Below are positions 54,117 to 63,717 of a stretch of 64,000 nucleotides of DNA, one piece after another (position 1 is the first letter of the stretch; every line of letters begins with the position of its first letter). The notes beneath the pieces were generated by a model. That model made no database searches. It had not been told where the DNA came from and saw nothing but the letters and a program-made list of their open reading frames with translations. Both the position numbers and the translations under genes were made by a program. The DNA comes from Polaribacter marinaquae (GTDB lineage: Bacteria; Bacteroidota; Bacteroidia; Flavobacteriales; Flavobacteriaceae). Location: assembly GCF_038019025.1 (NCBI RefSeq), contig NZ_CP150496.1, positions 2,930,001 through 2,994,000 on the forward strand. The letters are read 5' to 3'.

Positions 54117-55616
54117 CTAGTTTTTACGCCAAAAGAAAGGTGTAAATAGTATTAAAACAGTAAACAATTCTAACCTACCAATTAACATTAAAAAAGAACA
54201 AAACCATTTTGCAGAGTTGGTTAAATGAGCAAAATTATCTACAGGACTTACAGAACCTATTGCAGGCCCAATATTTCCTAGAGAAGATGCTGCAGCACCA
54301 ATTGCAGACATAAAATCTAAACCTAATAATGTTAAGATTACAGAAGATATGATAAAAATTAACATATAAATTATAAAGAAAGATAGTATGTTAAAAACAA
54401 TGGTTTGGTTTACTGTTTTGCCATCGTATCTTACTGGTATAATGGCATTAGGATGTAATGCTTTTTTAAATTCTAAAAAGCTATTTTTAAGCATGACAAT
54501 ATGTCTTACAACTTTTACACCACCACTAGTAGAACCAGCAGAACCACCTGTAAAAAATAGTGCAAAAAAGATTCCGGTTGCAAAAAAGTTCCACATTGTA
54601 AAATCAGCAGAAACAAAACCTGTTGTAGTTACTACGGATATAACCATAAATAAAGAATGTCTAATAGCACTTTCTGTTTCTCCTAAAACTTTTGGATGCG
54701 CTAATACAGATTCTAAATTAGGGTCTTGAAAGAATATAATAATGATTGCAATTATTGCAGAAACACCTAAAGATCCAAATAAATAATACTTAAATTCTTC
54801 ACTTTTAAATACACGTTGCATTTTTCCTTTTAAAGCGAAATAAGTCAATACAAAATTTGTACCTGCAACAAACATAAAAAAGATGATAATGTATTGTATT
54901 AAAGGTTTTCCGTTATAAAATGCGATGCTATCAGATTTTGTAGAAAAACCACCAGTACTCATTGTTGCCATTGCATGGTTAATTGCATCAAACCATGTCA
55001 TGCCAGCAAATTTTAATAAAAAGAATTCTAATAATGTTAATATTACATAGATTAAATATAATCTTTTAGCTGTATCTGTAATTCTTGGATGTAATTTATC
55101 TGCTGATGGGCCTGGAGCTTCTGCCATAAATAATTGCATACCACCAATACCCAAGAGAGGTAAAATAGCTATTGTTAAAACAATAATTCCCATTCCGCCA
55201 ATCCAATGTGTAGCACTTCGCCAAAAAAGAATTCCTTTTGGCATGTTATCAATATCGGTTAATATTGAAGAACCAGTTGTAGAATATCCAGAAATTGTTT
55301 CAAAAAAAGCATCAGAAATACTTGGTATTGCTCCGGAAAGTAAATATGGTAACATTCCTGTAAAAGATAGAATTAGCCATCCAAGTGTTACAATTAAATA
55401 ACCTTCTTTTTTCTGAATATTAGTGTTTATGGGTTTGTTAAAAAAGTAAAGTAAACTACCAATAAAGGTTGTTATAATACCTGCATTTAAAATTCCCCAT
55501 TTTTCTATTTCATCATTAAAAATACTAAACGGAACCGTTAAAAACATAAACAGACCATTAAGTATTGCTGTAATACCTAAAAAACGATAAATTATTTTTG
55601 TGTTTAAATTTCCCAT
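54117..55616 (-). CDS. trkH: Potassium uptake protein, TrkH family
   Basis: The ion-conducting subunit of the Trk potassium uptake system, 499 residues with about ten membrane segments. The four selectivity-filter loops are visible: TISGYSTTGSSILTD, ATMSTGGFSTKSDS, VVTTTGFVSADF and ASSLGNIGPAIGSV. It lies directly before trkA in the transcript order trkA then trkH; the stop of trkA and the start of trkH are adjacent at 55616/55617. Cytoplasmic TrkA gates it with nucleotides. Confidence 0.93.
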   Translation of the reverse strand: MGNLNTKIIYRFLGITAILNGLFMFLTVPFSIFNDEIEKWGILNAGIITTFIGSLLYFFNKPINTNIQKKEGYLIVTLGWLILSFTGMLPYLLSGAIPSISDAFFETISGYSTTGSSILTDIDNMPKGILFWRSATHWIGGMGIIVLTIAILPLLGIGGMQLFMAEAPGPSADKLHPRITDTAKRLYLIYVILTLLEFFLLKFAGMTWFDAINHAMATMSTGGFSTKSDSIAFYNGKPLIQYIIIFFMFVAGTNFVLTYFALKGKMQRVFKSEEFKYYLFGSLGVSAIIAIIIIFFQDPNLESVLAHPKVLGETESAIRHSLFMVISVVTTTGFVSADFTMWNFFATGIFFALFFTGGSAGSTSGGVKVVRHIVMLKNSFLEFKKALHPNAIIPVRYDGKTVNQTIVFNILSFFIIYMLIFIISSVILTLLGLDFMSAIGAAASSLGNIGPAIGSVSPVDNFAHLTNSAKWFCSFLMLIGRLELFTVLILFTPFFWRKN

Positions 55617-56963
55617 TTATCTAAATAGGCTTTCTACAGTGTTAATTGCTTCTGGCAAACAGAAAACAATCACTTTATCTCCGCTTTGAATTTGCATTTC
55701 ACCAAAAGACATATATGGCTTACCATTTCTAATTAAGCCACCAAAAACTGCATCTCTAGGAAAATTTAAATCCTTAATAGGTTTTTCTGTAACTTTAGCA
55801 TTCGGCTGAACTTCAAACTCAAAAATTTCAGCATCTATATTATGTAAATTTGCAGATGCAAGTATTTCTCCTTTTCTAATATGTCTAAAAATATTACTTG
55901 CAGCAATTAGTTTTTTATTGATTAAAGATTCGATACCAATGGTTTGAGAAATCTCGATATAATCCATGTTTTCTACCAAAGCAATGGTTTTTTTAACACC
56001 TTTAGACTTTGCTACTAAACAAGACATAATATTGGTTTCAGAATTACCTGTTACTGCAATAAAAGCATCGGTTTCTCTAATATTTTCTTCTTCTAGTAAT
56101 TCTAAATCTCTACCATCACCATGAATTACTAAGACGTTTTCTAATTCTTCAGCTAAATTTTCTGCTTTTTCTCTGCTTTCTTCAATTAGTTTGATGTTAA
56201 AACTATCTTGACAAAGATTCCTTGCGGTTTTTTGACCAATACTACTTCCTCCAAGAATAATAACATTTTTAATATCGAATTTTTTCTTTCCTATAATCGG
56301 ATATAAATCCTTCATATTATAACTTGGTACAGAAAAATAAACTTGATCGTTAAGTTGATATTTTGTATCTCCTCTAGGGATAATAGTTTGTGCAACATTA
56401 TCTCTTTTAATAGCAATAGTTATAAAATCGATATTGTTAAATTTCTGTTTAGCTTCTTTTACAGTTAAATCTACCAATGGAGATTTGTAAGATAAAGAAG
56501 TACCCATTACATTAAATAAACCACTTTCAAACTCTACTGTATCGTTAAAAGAAGATTGTTTAAGCAACATTTTTATTTCATTTGCTGCTAATTCTTGTGG
56601 CGAAATCATAAAATCTAAACCAAACTCTTTAAAGTTTACTTCGCATTCATTTAAAAATTCTGGGTTGTCTATTCTAGCAATAGTTTTTTTAACACCTAAA
56701 GATTTACCGATTACAGAAATTGTAAAATTGGTATTCTGACTTTCTGTAACAGCAATTAACAAATCAGCAGAATTTATACCAATTTCTTTTAAAAGTTTTA
56801 TAGAAGTGGCATCACCTTTTTTGGTAATTACGTCTAAATGATTGTTAATATAATTTAGTTTTTCTCCATCAAAATCTATGATATAAGTATCTTGAGATTC
56901 GTAAGAAAGTAATTTTGCTAAATGAAAGCCAACATCTCCAGCTCCAGCTATAATAATCTTCAT
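55617..56963 (-). CDS. trkA: Trk system potassium uptake regulatory protein TrkA
   Basis: The 448-residue cytoplasmic gating subunit has two tandem RCK modules: Rossmann motif IIIAGAGDVGFHLAKLL (about 2-18) with acidic IDFDGEKL, and a second one at GGSSIGQKTARNL (about 235-247) with HGDGRDLELLEEENI. Each is followed by a TrkA_C domain (about 140-215 and 365-448). Nucleotide binding controls TrkH. I start at the ATG at 56963: ten upstream codons give hydrophobic residues unlike this family. trkH follows without a gap. Confidence 0.94.
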   Translation of the reverse strand: MKIIIAGAGDVGFHLAKLLSYESQDTYIIDFDGEKLNYINNHLDVITKKGDATSIKLLKEIGINSADLLIAVTESQNTNFTISVIGKSLGVKKTIARIDNPEFLNECEVNFKEFGLDFMISPQELAANEIKMLLKQSSFNDTVEFESGLFNVMGTSLSYKSPLVDLTVKEAKQKFNNIDFITIAIKRDNVAQTIIPRGDTKYQLNDQVYFSVPSYNMKDLYPIIGKKKFDIKNVIILGGSSIGQKTARNLCQDSFNIKLIEESREKAENLAEELENVLVIHGDGRDLELLEEENIRETDAFIAVTGNSETNIMSCLVAKSKGVKKTIALVENMDYIEISQTIGIESLINKKLIAASNIFRHIRKGEILASANLHNIDAEIFEFEVQPNAKVTEKPIKDLNFPRDAVFGGLIRNGKPYMSFGEMQIQSGDKVIVFCLPEAINTVESLFR

Positions 56964-57114
56964 ATGTAAAAATAGATAGAATATAAGTTGCAAAGATACG
57001 AAAGTCTGTAAATTGTTTTTTTAAAATTGAATTTTCTTTTCAACCATTTAAAAAGCGGTACTAAATCGGTTAAACCTAACTTAAATCTGATTTTGTATTT
57101 TTATAAAAAAAAGC

Positions 57115-57801
57115 GTGGAAAAATTGACTATTAAATCTTGGGCATTAGACGATAGACCAAGAGAAAAATTGATTGCTAAAGGCAAAACATCATTATCTGA
57201 TGCTGAACTTATAGCTATTTTAATAGGTTCTGGAAACAGAAACGAAAGTGCTGTGGCTTTATCTAAAAGAATTTTAAAATCGATAGATGGTAACATAAAC
57301 CAACTAGCGAAACTTTCTTTAGAAAAATTAATGGAATTTAAAGGTATCGGAGAAGCAAAAGCAATTAGTATAATTACAGCTTTAGAATTGGGCAAAAGAA
57401 GACAATTAGAAGTTGCCTTAGAAAAGCCAAAAATAACTAGTAGTAAAGATGCTTCTTTAGTTTTACAAAGTATTATTGGCGATCTAGAACATGAAGAATT
57501 TTGGGTGCTGTTTTTAAATAATTCTAACAAAGTTATTGCAAAAACGCAAGTAAGTAAAGGTGGTTTAACGGCAACAGTTGTAGATGTTCGGTTGTTATTT
57601 AAAAGAGCTTTAGAATTGGCTTGTGTGGCAATTATTGTGGCACATAATCATCCATCAGGTAAATTACAACCAAGTAACGCAGATAAACAACTTACTAAAA
57701 AGATTAAAGATGCAGGTTTTACTTTAGATATTAAACTTTTAGATCATTTGATAATTACCCAAAAAGATTATTTTAGCTTTGCAGACGAAGGAATTTTATA
57801 G
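57115..57801 (+). CDS. radC: RadC-family DNA repair-associated protein (JAMM fold)
   Basis: The 228-residue protein has an N-terminal helix-hairpin-helix (ALDDRPREKLIAKG, LMEFKGIGEAKAISIITALE) and a C-terminal RadC/MPN+ domain with zinc motif HNHPSGKLQPSNADKQLT and upstream catalytic Glu in EHEEFWVLFLN. It starts at GTG (57115), which begins the family N-terminus EKLTIKSWALDDRPREKL. Its exact role is unsettled: the family is linked to repair and mobile-element defence by association. It stands alone between trkA (divergent) and the glycan genes. Confidence 0.9.
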   Translation: MEKLTIKSWALDDRPREKLIAKGKTSLSDAELIAILIGSGNRNESAVALSKRILKSIDGNINQLAKLSLEKLMEFKGIGEAKAISIITALELGKRRQLEVALEKPKITSSKDASLVLQSIIGDLEHEEFWVLFLNNSNKVIAKTQVSKGGLTATVVDVRLLFKRALELACVAIIVAHNHPSGKLQPSNADKQLTKKIKDAGFTLDIKLLDHLIITQKDYFSFADEGIL

Positions 57802-57835
57802 AATTTACAATTAATTAAAACTTCTATACCCATAA

Positions 57836-59140
57836 ATGATATTAGTTTACACACATAAAATAACACCAAGAGTTCGTTACATTTTTAAGCATGTTTTAAC
57901 CAGAACGCTTTTAATTTCTGTTGATTTTACAACAAAAGTAGAAGAATTTGTGGCACATAGTGGACCCAAATTAACATACACAAAAACGCCTTTAGGAAAC
58001 GAATTTTTTATAAAAAGTAACGATTTGTTGTTTGAACAAGGTGTAAACGATTTAGATATTAATATTCAAAAATGGGACAATACTCCGTGTTTTTTTGGTG
58101 CCGGAAGTAAATCAGCAATTCCTTTTGATATTTTTGCGGCAAGTTTTTATTTAATATCGCGTTACGAAGAATATTTACCGCACGTAAAAGACATGCATGG
58201 TCGTTATACAGCAACAGAAAGTTTAGCATACAAAAACGGATTTTTAGAAAAACCGGTTGTAGATATTTGGGCATACAAGTTGTTAGAAAAGTTAAAAGAA
58301 AAATTTCCAGATTACGATTACAAAACAAGATCTTACAAATATTTATCTACTATAGATATTGATAATGCATTTGCCTATAAACATAAAAATTTTGTTAGAA
58401 CCTTTGGTGGCTTTTTTAATGATTTATTTAAACTTCGTTTGATAAATGTTTGGTACAGATTTGCAGTTTCTTTAAATATTAAGAAAGATCCTTTTGATAA
58501 TTTTCAAAAGATTTTAGATATTAAAAAAGCATCGGATATTAGAACCATCTTTTTTTGTTCTATAGGAGATTATACAACGTTTGATACCAATGTATCTGCA
58601 TCTAAAAACAAATACAGATTGCTTATAAAAGATTTAGTAGATTATGCTAGAGTTGGTTTGCATCCATCTTATTTTACAATGCAAAATCCTGGGTTGCTAA
58701 AAAAAGAAAAAGAAAGATTAGAATCTATAACCAACATGCCGGTTATAAGATCTAGACAGCATTATTTACGTTTTAATTTACCAGAAACGTATCAGCAATT
58801 GATAGATTTAGAAGTTCAAGAAGATTATTCTATGGGATATGCTAGTAATGTTGGTTTTAGAGCGAGTACCTGCACACCATATTATTTTTACGATTTAGAT
58901 TTCGAAATTCAAACTCCTTTAAAGATATTTCCTTTTGCTTTGATGGATACAACTTTAAACGACTATTTAAAAATAACACCTAAACAATCTCTTGGAAAAA
59001 TTAGAGATTTAAGAAATGAAGTAAAAGCTGTAAACGGAACCTTTATAACCTTATTTCATAATGAAAGTTTAAGCAATCATTTAAGATGGAAAGGTTGGAA
59101 AAGATTGTACGAGTCTATGGTTAAAATAGCAACTTCTTAG
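57836..59140 (+). CDS. Polysaccharide deacetylase-like protein (DUF7033-type)
   Basis: The 434-residue protein lacks a signal peptide. The N-terminal ~130 residues (KITPRVRYIFKHVL, FGAGSKSAIPFDIFAASFYL, ISRYEEYLPHVKDMHGRY) and the catalytic-fold part (YLSTIDIDNAFAYKHKN, GLHPSYFT, RQHYLRF, LFHNESLS) match the polysaccharide deacetylase-like proteins often seen in Bacteroidota surface-glycan clusters. The TIDIDNA acid pair and the GLHPS histidine are candidate metal ligands. The start of the next gene is one base beyond its stop, so they form an operon. Substrate unknown. Confidence 0.78.
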   Translation: MILVYTHKITPRVRYIFKHVLTRTLLISVDFTTKVEEFVAHSGPKLTYTKTPLGNEFFIKSNDLLFEQGVNDLDINIQKWDNTPCFFGAGSKSAIPFDIFAASFYLISRYEEYLPHVKDMHGRYTATESLAYKNGFLEKPVVDIWAYKLLEKLKEKFPDYDYKTRSYKYLSTIDIDNAFAYKHKNFVRTFGGFFNDLFKLRLINVWYRFAVSLNIKKDPFDNFQKILDIKKASDIRTIFFCSIGDYTTFDTNVSASKNKYRLLIKDLVDYARVGLHPSYFTMQNPGLLKKEKERLESITNMPVIRSRQHYLRFNLPETYQQLIDLEVQEDYSMGYASNVGFRASTCTPYYFYDLDFEIQTPLKIFPFALMDTTLNDYLKITPKQSLGKIRDLRNEVKAVNGTFITLFHNESLSNHLRWKGWKRLYESMVKIATS

Positions 59141-59141
59141 G

Positions 59142-59996
59142 ATGATTAAGCTTATCTCAAGAAAAAATATCAACATTGATAAATATGATGATTGTATTAA
59201 AAATTCAATTCAGTCTAGAATTTATGCGTTTTCTTGGTACTTAGATACTGTTTCTAAAAATTGGAGTGTTTTAGTCTTAAACGATTATGAAGCAGTTTTA
59301 CCAATTTCTTGGCAGCGTAAATTGTTCTTTAAACTTGGTAACCAACCTTATTTTAGTCAGCAATTAGGAGTTTTTTCTAAGGATTTAATTTCAAAAGAAT
59401 TACAAAAAGAATTTTTAAGTCAAATTCCGATTCATTTTTTTAAAGTTGTTATTCATTTTAATTCTCAGAATTATTCTACAGAAAACACAATTACATTAAA
59501 AAATTACAAACTAATCTTAAATACTGATTATGTTTCTTTTAAAAAGAATTTTTCTAAAGGAAGAAAACACGCAATTAAAGTAGGAGAGAAGGCGTCACTT
59601 TATGTAAAAGAAACAACTATATCTGAGTTGATTAAAATATACAAAGATAATTATTCATATAAAATTCCGTATAAAGTATTAACTGCATTGTCTAATGCTA
59701 TTTTACGAAATCGAAAAGGATTTTTAATAGGTGTTTTTAAGGACGAGCAACTTTTAGGAGGTGCACTTTTTACAGATCATAATAACAGAATTACCTATTT
59801 ATTTGCCGCTTTTACAGTAAAAGGAAAAACGTTACAAGCATCTAGTTTTTTACTTTCAGAGGTTATTAAAAAATATCAAAATAGCAATCTAACACTAGAT
59901 TTTGAAGGTGGTAATATGCCAAGTATTGCCAAATTCTATCGAAGTTTTGGCGCGGAAGAAGAAAACTATTTTGCTTTTAAAAGAACTCTCTTATAA
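59142..59996 (+). CDS. FemAB/GNAT-like acyltransferase
   Basis: The 284-residue protein has the split GNAT fold of FemAB/CelD-like proteins. The N-terminal half has SWYLDTVSKNWSVLVLNDYEAVLPI, which is typical; the second half has KNFSKGRKHAIKVGEKASLYV and FLIGVFKDEQLLGGALFTDHNNR, and it ends TLDFEGGNMPSIAKFYRSFGAE. These enzymes add amino-acyl or acyl groups to peptidoglycan precursors or surface polysaccharides. Acceptor and donor are unknown. It follows the deacetylase-like gene with one base between, and its 3' end overlaps the convergent flippase gene by 31 bases. Confidence 0.78.
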   Translation: MIKLISRKNINIDKYDDCIKNSIQSRIYAFSWYLDTVSKNWSVLVLNDYEAVLPISWQRKLFFKLGNQPYFSQQLGVFSKDLISKELQKEFLSQIPIHFFKVVIHFNSQNYSTENTITLKNYKLILNTDYVSFKKNFSKGRKHAIKVGEKASLYVKETTISELIKIYKDNYSYKIPYKVLTALSNAILRNRKGFLIGVFKDEQLLGGALFTDHNNRITYLFAAFTVKGKTLQASSFLLSEVIKKYQNSNLTLDFEGGNMPSIAKFYRSFGAEEENYFAFKRTLL

Positions 59997-61177
59997 AGTT
60001 TTTTAAAGCAAATAAAAGAGAATAAACCTGTTAACCACATTAAAATAGCAGAAGTTATTGCAGCACCTTTAATGCCGTATTTTGGTATCAAATAATAATT
60101 ACTAATTATATTTATTATAAGCGCAATACTAGCAATATAATAGTTAATGTGTGCTTTTCCAATAGACGAAAGTAGGTTGCCAAATAAACCTCTTAAAATA
60201 AATATACCAGAAATTCCAAGCATTAAAATAAAGAAAGTTGTTTGGTATTTGATAAAGCTTTCATCTAAAAGACTTAGTAAAAAACTACCAAAAAAATAAC
60301 TAAACATAATTAATAAGAAACTTAATATAGTAAACATTTGTATATAGCTTTTTATATACGTTTTTATATAATTTTTGTCTAATATTTTTTCTGTAAAAGC
60401 AACAAAATCAGTATTGATGAAAACTCTAGGTAGAAATAATAAACTAAAAGGTATAATAGAAACATATCTATAATTTGTTACCATTTCTGCATCGTTTATT
60501 AAGTAACCAATTAATAAAATATCAATGGCAAAAAGTAATTGTGTAACAACGTTAGATAAACTAGCAAAGAAACCGTATCGCCAGAATTGAAAATTTAATT
60601 CTGAAACTATTTTTATTTTAGTTGCTTTAATTTTTATCTTTTTGATAAAAAATAAAGACACCAAAACAGGTGCCAACAATAAAGAAATTACATAACCATT
60701 TTCTTGATAATAAAAGGTTAAAACGGTAATTAAAATTAAGAAGATTAGACTGTATAAAAACTCGGAATATGCATAGTTTTTATTGTCGTGATTTATTCTT
60801 AACTGAGTTTTAATAATTTCAAAAAGAAAAGCCGGAATTAATAAAAACGATAAAATAATTATGAAAAATTGTGCTTTTTCAAATTGAAAAGAAATAAAAA
60901 AACTAGTACTTATAATAATACTTATTAAAACAAGACACGAAATTAATCCGTATTTTAAAACATATAAAAAAATATGATTTTTATCTTCTGCATTATTGTT
61001 TAATGCACTAAATCTTAGTAAACTTTGATGTAAGCCTAAACCACTAATTGGTAAAATAAATACAATAACATTATAAGAAAAAAGTAATATACCTAAATCT
61101 TGATTATCTATAAATTGTAAAGCTACCCAAGATGCAGCTAAAGATAAAATCTTAGCAAAAATTGTTGCCAAAAACAC
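59966..61177 (-). CDS. Oligosaccharide flippase (Wzx/MATE-like polysaccharide biosynthesis protein)
   Basis: A 403-residue, twelve-to-fourteen-helix membrane protein. LASWVALQFIDNQDLGILLFSYN is the amphipathic first segment, and GLHQSLLRFSALNN is the usual loop of the family. The later segment ILRGLFGNLLSSIGKAHINYY and the C-terminal NIISNYYLIPKYGIKGAAIT are typical of Wzx proteins. It moves lipid-linked glycan units across the inner membrane. It is read toward the FemAB-like gene, 60 bases after the glycosyltransferase gene on the same strand, so these two are probably one operon. Confidence 0.85.
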   Translation of the reverse strand: MFLATIFAKILSLAASWVALQFIDNQDLGILLFSYNVIVFILPISGLGLHQSLLRFSALNNNAEDKNHIFLYVLKYGLISCLVLISIIISTSFFISFQFEKAQFFIIILSFLLIPAFLFEIIKTQLRINHDNKNYAYSEFLYSLIFLILITVLTFYYQENGYVISLLLAPVLVSLFFIKKIKIKATKIKIVSELNFQFWRYGFFASLSNVVTQLLFAIDILLIGYLINDAEMVTNYRYVSIIPFSLLFLPRVFINTDFVAFTEKILDKNYIKTYIKSYIQMFTILSFLLIMFSYFFGSFLLSLLDESFIKYQTTFFILMLGISGIFILRGLFGNLLSSIGKAHINYYIASIALIINIISNYYLIPKYGIKGAAITSAILMWLTGLFSFICFKKLYKRVLLKAK

Positions 61178-61237
61178 ATAACTGCCAGAGCGTTTTAAAA
61201 AGTTTAATATGTACGTTTTAATTAAGTTCAGTGTAAT

Positions 61238-62374
61238 TTATTTTAATGCTTTAAAATATAATTTTTCAAACTCTAGCGCAATTTTATTTTCAGAGAAATT
61301 ATCGATAACAAAATTGTGCATTTTTTGTTTATTAAGTGTTTTGGTTTTAAAACTTTTTTCAAAAAGTAAAATACTTTTTAATAATTCTTCTTGATCATTT
61401 TTTTTAATTAGTTTACCAAAATCTTCTGGAAAATATTCTTTTATTCCGCCAACATTGGTAGAGATTACAGGTACACCACAAGAAAAAGATTCTAAAATTA
61501 CACATGGTAGATTTTCATAATTACTAAACAAAACAAACAAATCACTGTTCTGTAATCTATTTGCAATTTCTTTATGAGGAATTTGATCAATAAATGTTAC
61601 ATTATTTAGATTGATATCAATTTTATTAGCAAAAGATATATAATTGCTAGAATTTTCACCAATTATTTCAACCTTAAAATTTGCTAATTTAGTTTCTAGT
61701 TTTTTGATAACTTTTAGTAAACCTTCAATGTTTTTATGTCGATTAACCATATTAGAAATATGCGAGATTGTAAAAACCGAATTTTTAGATTCTGAAGGAA
61801 CAAACAAATTTGTATCAACAACATTGGGTACTCTTTTGTAATTTCCATCAAACCCCAACTGTTGCATTGCTTCTTTTAAATTGTTAGAAACTGGGCAAAT
61901 AAATGCTGCATTTTTAGCAATTTTTTTACTGATAAACTTCTCAATAAAAGAAATGTTTTTTGATAAAGGTAAATGATAACCTGTAAAATGTTCAGAAATA
62001 ATAAATGGTTTCTTTTGAGTTTTTTTTAGATACAAACTAAAAATACCAAAAGGATATAATTTATTTAAATGTACAACGTCAAAATCACCAATATTTTTTA
62101 ATAAAGAAAGAAAAGCTTTTCTATATAAAAGTAGCTTATTTAAAGGGTTTTTCGTCTTTTTTATATAGGCAATATGTATATCTAATTCGTCTTTTTGTTC
62201 TGAAACTATTTCTATTTTTTGTATACAATTTTCATCAGAAATTATATGTAAAACTGTTACTTTATGTTTTTTTGAAACAGCTTTAGCATGTCTTTCTATA
62301 AAATCGCCATTAGTTGGCAAGACTCTAGAAGGAAACCAGCCGCAAAGAAATAATATATGTAGTTTTTTACTCAA
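61238..62374 (-). CDS. Glycosyltransferase family 4
   Basis: A 378-residue GT-B fold enzyme. N-terminal GWFPSRVLPTNGDFIERHAKAVS is typical of GT4, with the donor-side motif LFVLFSNYENLPCVILESFSCGVPVISTNVGGIKEYFPEDFG, in which the conserved Glu of the EX7E-type motif is present. It transfers a sugar from a nucleotide donor to a surface-glycan lipid intermediate; donor and acceptor are unknown. No signal peptide, one possible membrane-association region. It is the first gene of the two-gene minus-strand unit with the flippase. Confidence 0.88.
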   Translation of the reverse strand: MSKKLHILFLCGWFPSRVLPTNGDFIERHAKAVSKKHKVTVLHIISDENCIQKIEIVSEQKDELDIHIAYIKKTKNPLNKLLLYRKAFLSLLKNIGDFDVVHLNKLYPFGIFSLYLKKTQKKPFIISEHFTGYHLPLSKNISFIEKFISKKIAKNAAFICPVSNNLKEAMQQLGFDGNYKRVPNVVDTNLFVPSESKNSVFTISHISNMVNRHKNIEGLLKVIKKLETKLANFKVEIIGENSSNYISFANKIDINLNNVTFIDQIPHKEIANRLQNSDLFVLFSNYENLPCVILESFSCGVPVISTNVGGIKEYFPEDFGKLIKKNDQEELLKSILLFEKSFKTKTLNKQKMHNFVIDNFSENKIALEFEKLYFKALK

Positions 62375-62448
62375 AAAAAATAATTTATTATTACAAATAT
62401 AACAACTTAATGTGCTTATAGTTTATTTATAATCTTTACTTTTAAAGG

Positions 62449-63132
62449 ATGAAAATAGAACACGTATTTTTCGACTTAGACCACACGCTTTGGGATTTTG
62501 ATAAAAACTCTGGTTTAACCTTTGAGAAAATTTTTAAATTAAACAATGTAAATATAGAAATTGATGATTTTTTAAGAATCTATATGCCTATTAATTTAGA
62601 ATATTGGCGACTTTACAGAGATGAAAAAGTAACCAAAGAAGCACTTAGATACAATAGGTTAAAAAAGTCTTTTGATAAATTGAATTTTGAAATTTCTGAT
62701 GTATTGATTGATAAATTAGCGATCGATTACATAGATAATTTATCAAGTTTTAATTACTTATTCGAAGGAACTTTTGAAATTTTAGACTATTTAAAAAGTA
62801 AATATCAATTGCATATCATTACAAACGGATTTGACGAAGTTCAAATGAAGAAAATGACAAGTTCAAAAATTATTGATTATTTTGATGCGATTATTACTTC
62901 TGATTCTGTTGGCGTAAAAAAACCGAATCCGAAAGTATTTAATTTTGCATTAAAGAAAGCCAACGCAACTGCAGAAAACTCGGTTATGATTGGCGATAGT
63001 TTAGAAGCAGATATTAACGGTGCTTTAAATGTAGGTTTTAACGTAATTCATTGTGTTTTTAATGATGAAACAGCAACAGACAACAATGTAACTTCTGTGG
63101 CTAATTTACTTGAGATTAAGCAATATTTATAA
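62449..63132 (+). CDS. YjjG-type HAD-family phosphatase (5'-nucleotidase-like)
   Basis: The 227-residue cytoplasmic HAD hydrolase has motif I FFDLDHTLWDFDKNS (nucleophile Asp in DLDHT), motif II HIITNGFDE, motif III lysine in SVGVKKPNPKVF and motif IV MIGDSLEADINGAL. The cap region fits the YjjG/YfnB subgroup, whose members act on nucleoside monophosphates. Neighbours give no hint of a specific substrate. It is separated by 74 bases from the divergent glycosyltransferase gene. Confidence 0.9.
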   Translation: MKIEHVFFDLDHTLWDFDKNSGLTFEKIFKLNNVNIEIDDFLRIYMPINLEYWRLYRDEKVTKEALRYNRLKKSFDKLNFEISDVLIDKLAIDYIDNLSSFNYLFEGTFEILDYLKSKYQLHIITNGFDEVQMKKMTSSKIIDYFDAIITSDSVGVKKPNPKVFNFALKKANATAENSVMIGDSLEADINGALNVGFNVIHCVFNDETATDNNVTSVANLLEIKQYL

Positions 63133-63167
63133 GGATTTAAGCGTTTGTAATTTGTAAAATATTTAAG

Positions 63168-63716
63168 ATGAAAAAAAATATAATAATAAATATGCTTTTG
63201 TGTTTTGTTTTAATATTTGGGTGCTCAGAAGCTGTGGATTTCGACCAGATAGAAGATTATACATTAAAACCTTCTTATGCTTTATCATTAACCTATTTTA
63301 CAATATCGCCAAATAATTTTGTGCCATTTCCTGGAGCTCCTCCAATTACAGAAATTTCAGAAAAATCTGACGTTAAAATATTTGAAACAAGTTTTATAAG
63401 ACAAAATTTAGTACAATTAGATTTCGATTTTGAAATTACGAATAGATTCAACAGAGATTTTACGGTAGAAATTTCGTTGTTAGATGAAAATGACAATCTT
63501 ATTTATCAGTTAAACGATTTAAATGTAGCTGCAAATAATTTAGAATTCAAACAAACAGAAATTTTAAATATAGAATCAAATCCAACGGTTAGAAATTTTA
63601 CTAGAGTAGAGGTAAAGTTAAGTTTAGATGATAAAACAACGCCTATAATTGCATCTGATGTTGGTGAAATCATATTTAATTCTGCAGCAACAATACATTT
63701 AGAAGCGCCTTTATAA
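63168..63716 (+). CDS. Hypothetical lipoprotein
   Basis: I do not recognise this 182-residue protein. It has a lipoprotein signal (CFVLIFGCSEA, Cys19) and beta-sandwich-like strands (SDVKIFETSFIRQNLVQLDF, DFTVEISLLDENDNLIYQLND). The following gene begins one base after its stop, so they are co-transcribed. The pair looks like a flavobacterial envelope unit in which a small lipoprotein accompanies a DUF5723-type protein. Confidence 0.75.
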   Translation: MKKNIIINMLLCFVLIFGCSEAVDFDQIEDYTLKPSYALSLTYFTISPNNFVPFPGAPPITEISEKSDVKIFETSFIRQNLVQLDFDFEITNRFNRDFTVEISLLDENDNLIYQLNDLNVAANNLEFKQTEILNIESNPTVRNFTRVEVKLSLDDKTTPIIASDVGEIIFNSAATIHLEAPL

Positions 63717-63717
63717 A

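Noticed and set aside
62719-62732. Operator-like GCGATCGATTACAT inside the HAD phosphatase gene
   Set aside because: Only one half-site matches, it is within coding sequence and no promoter is near.
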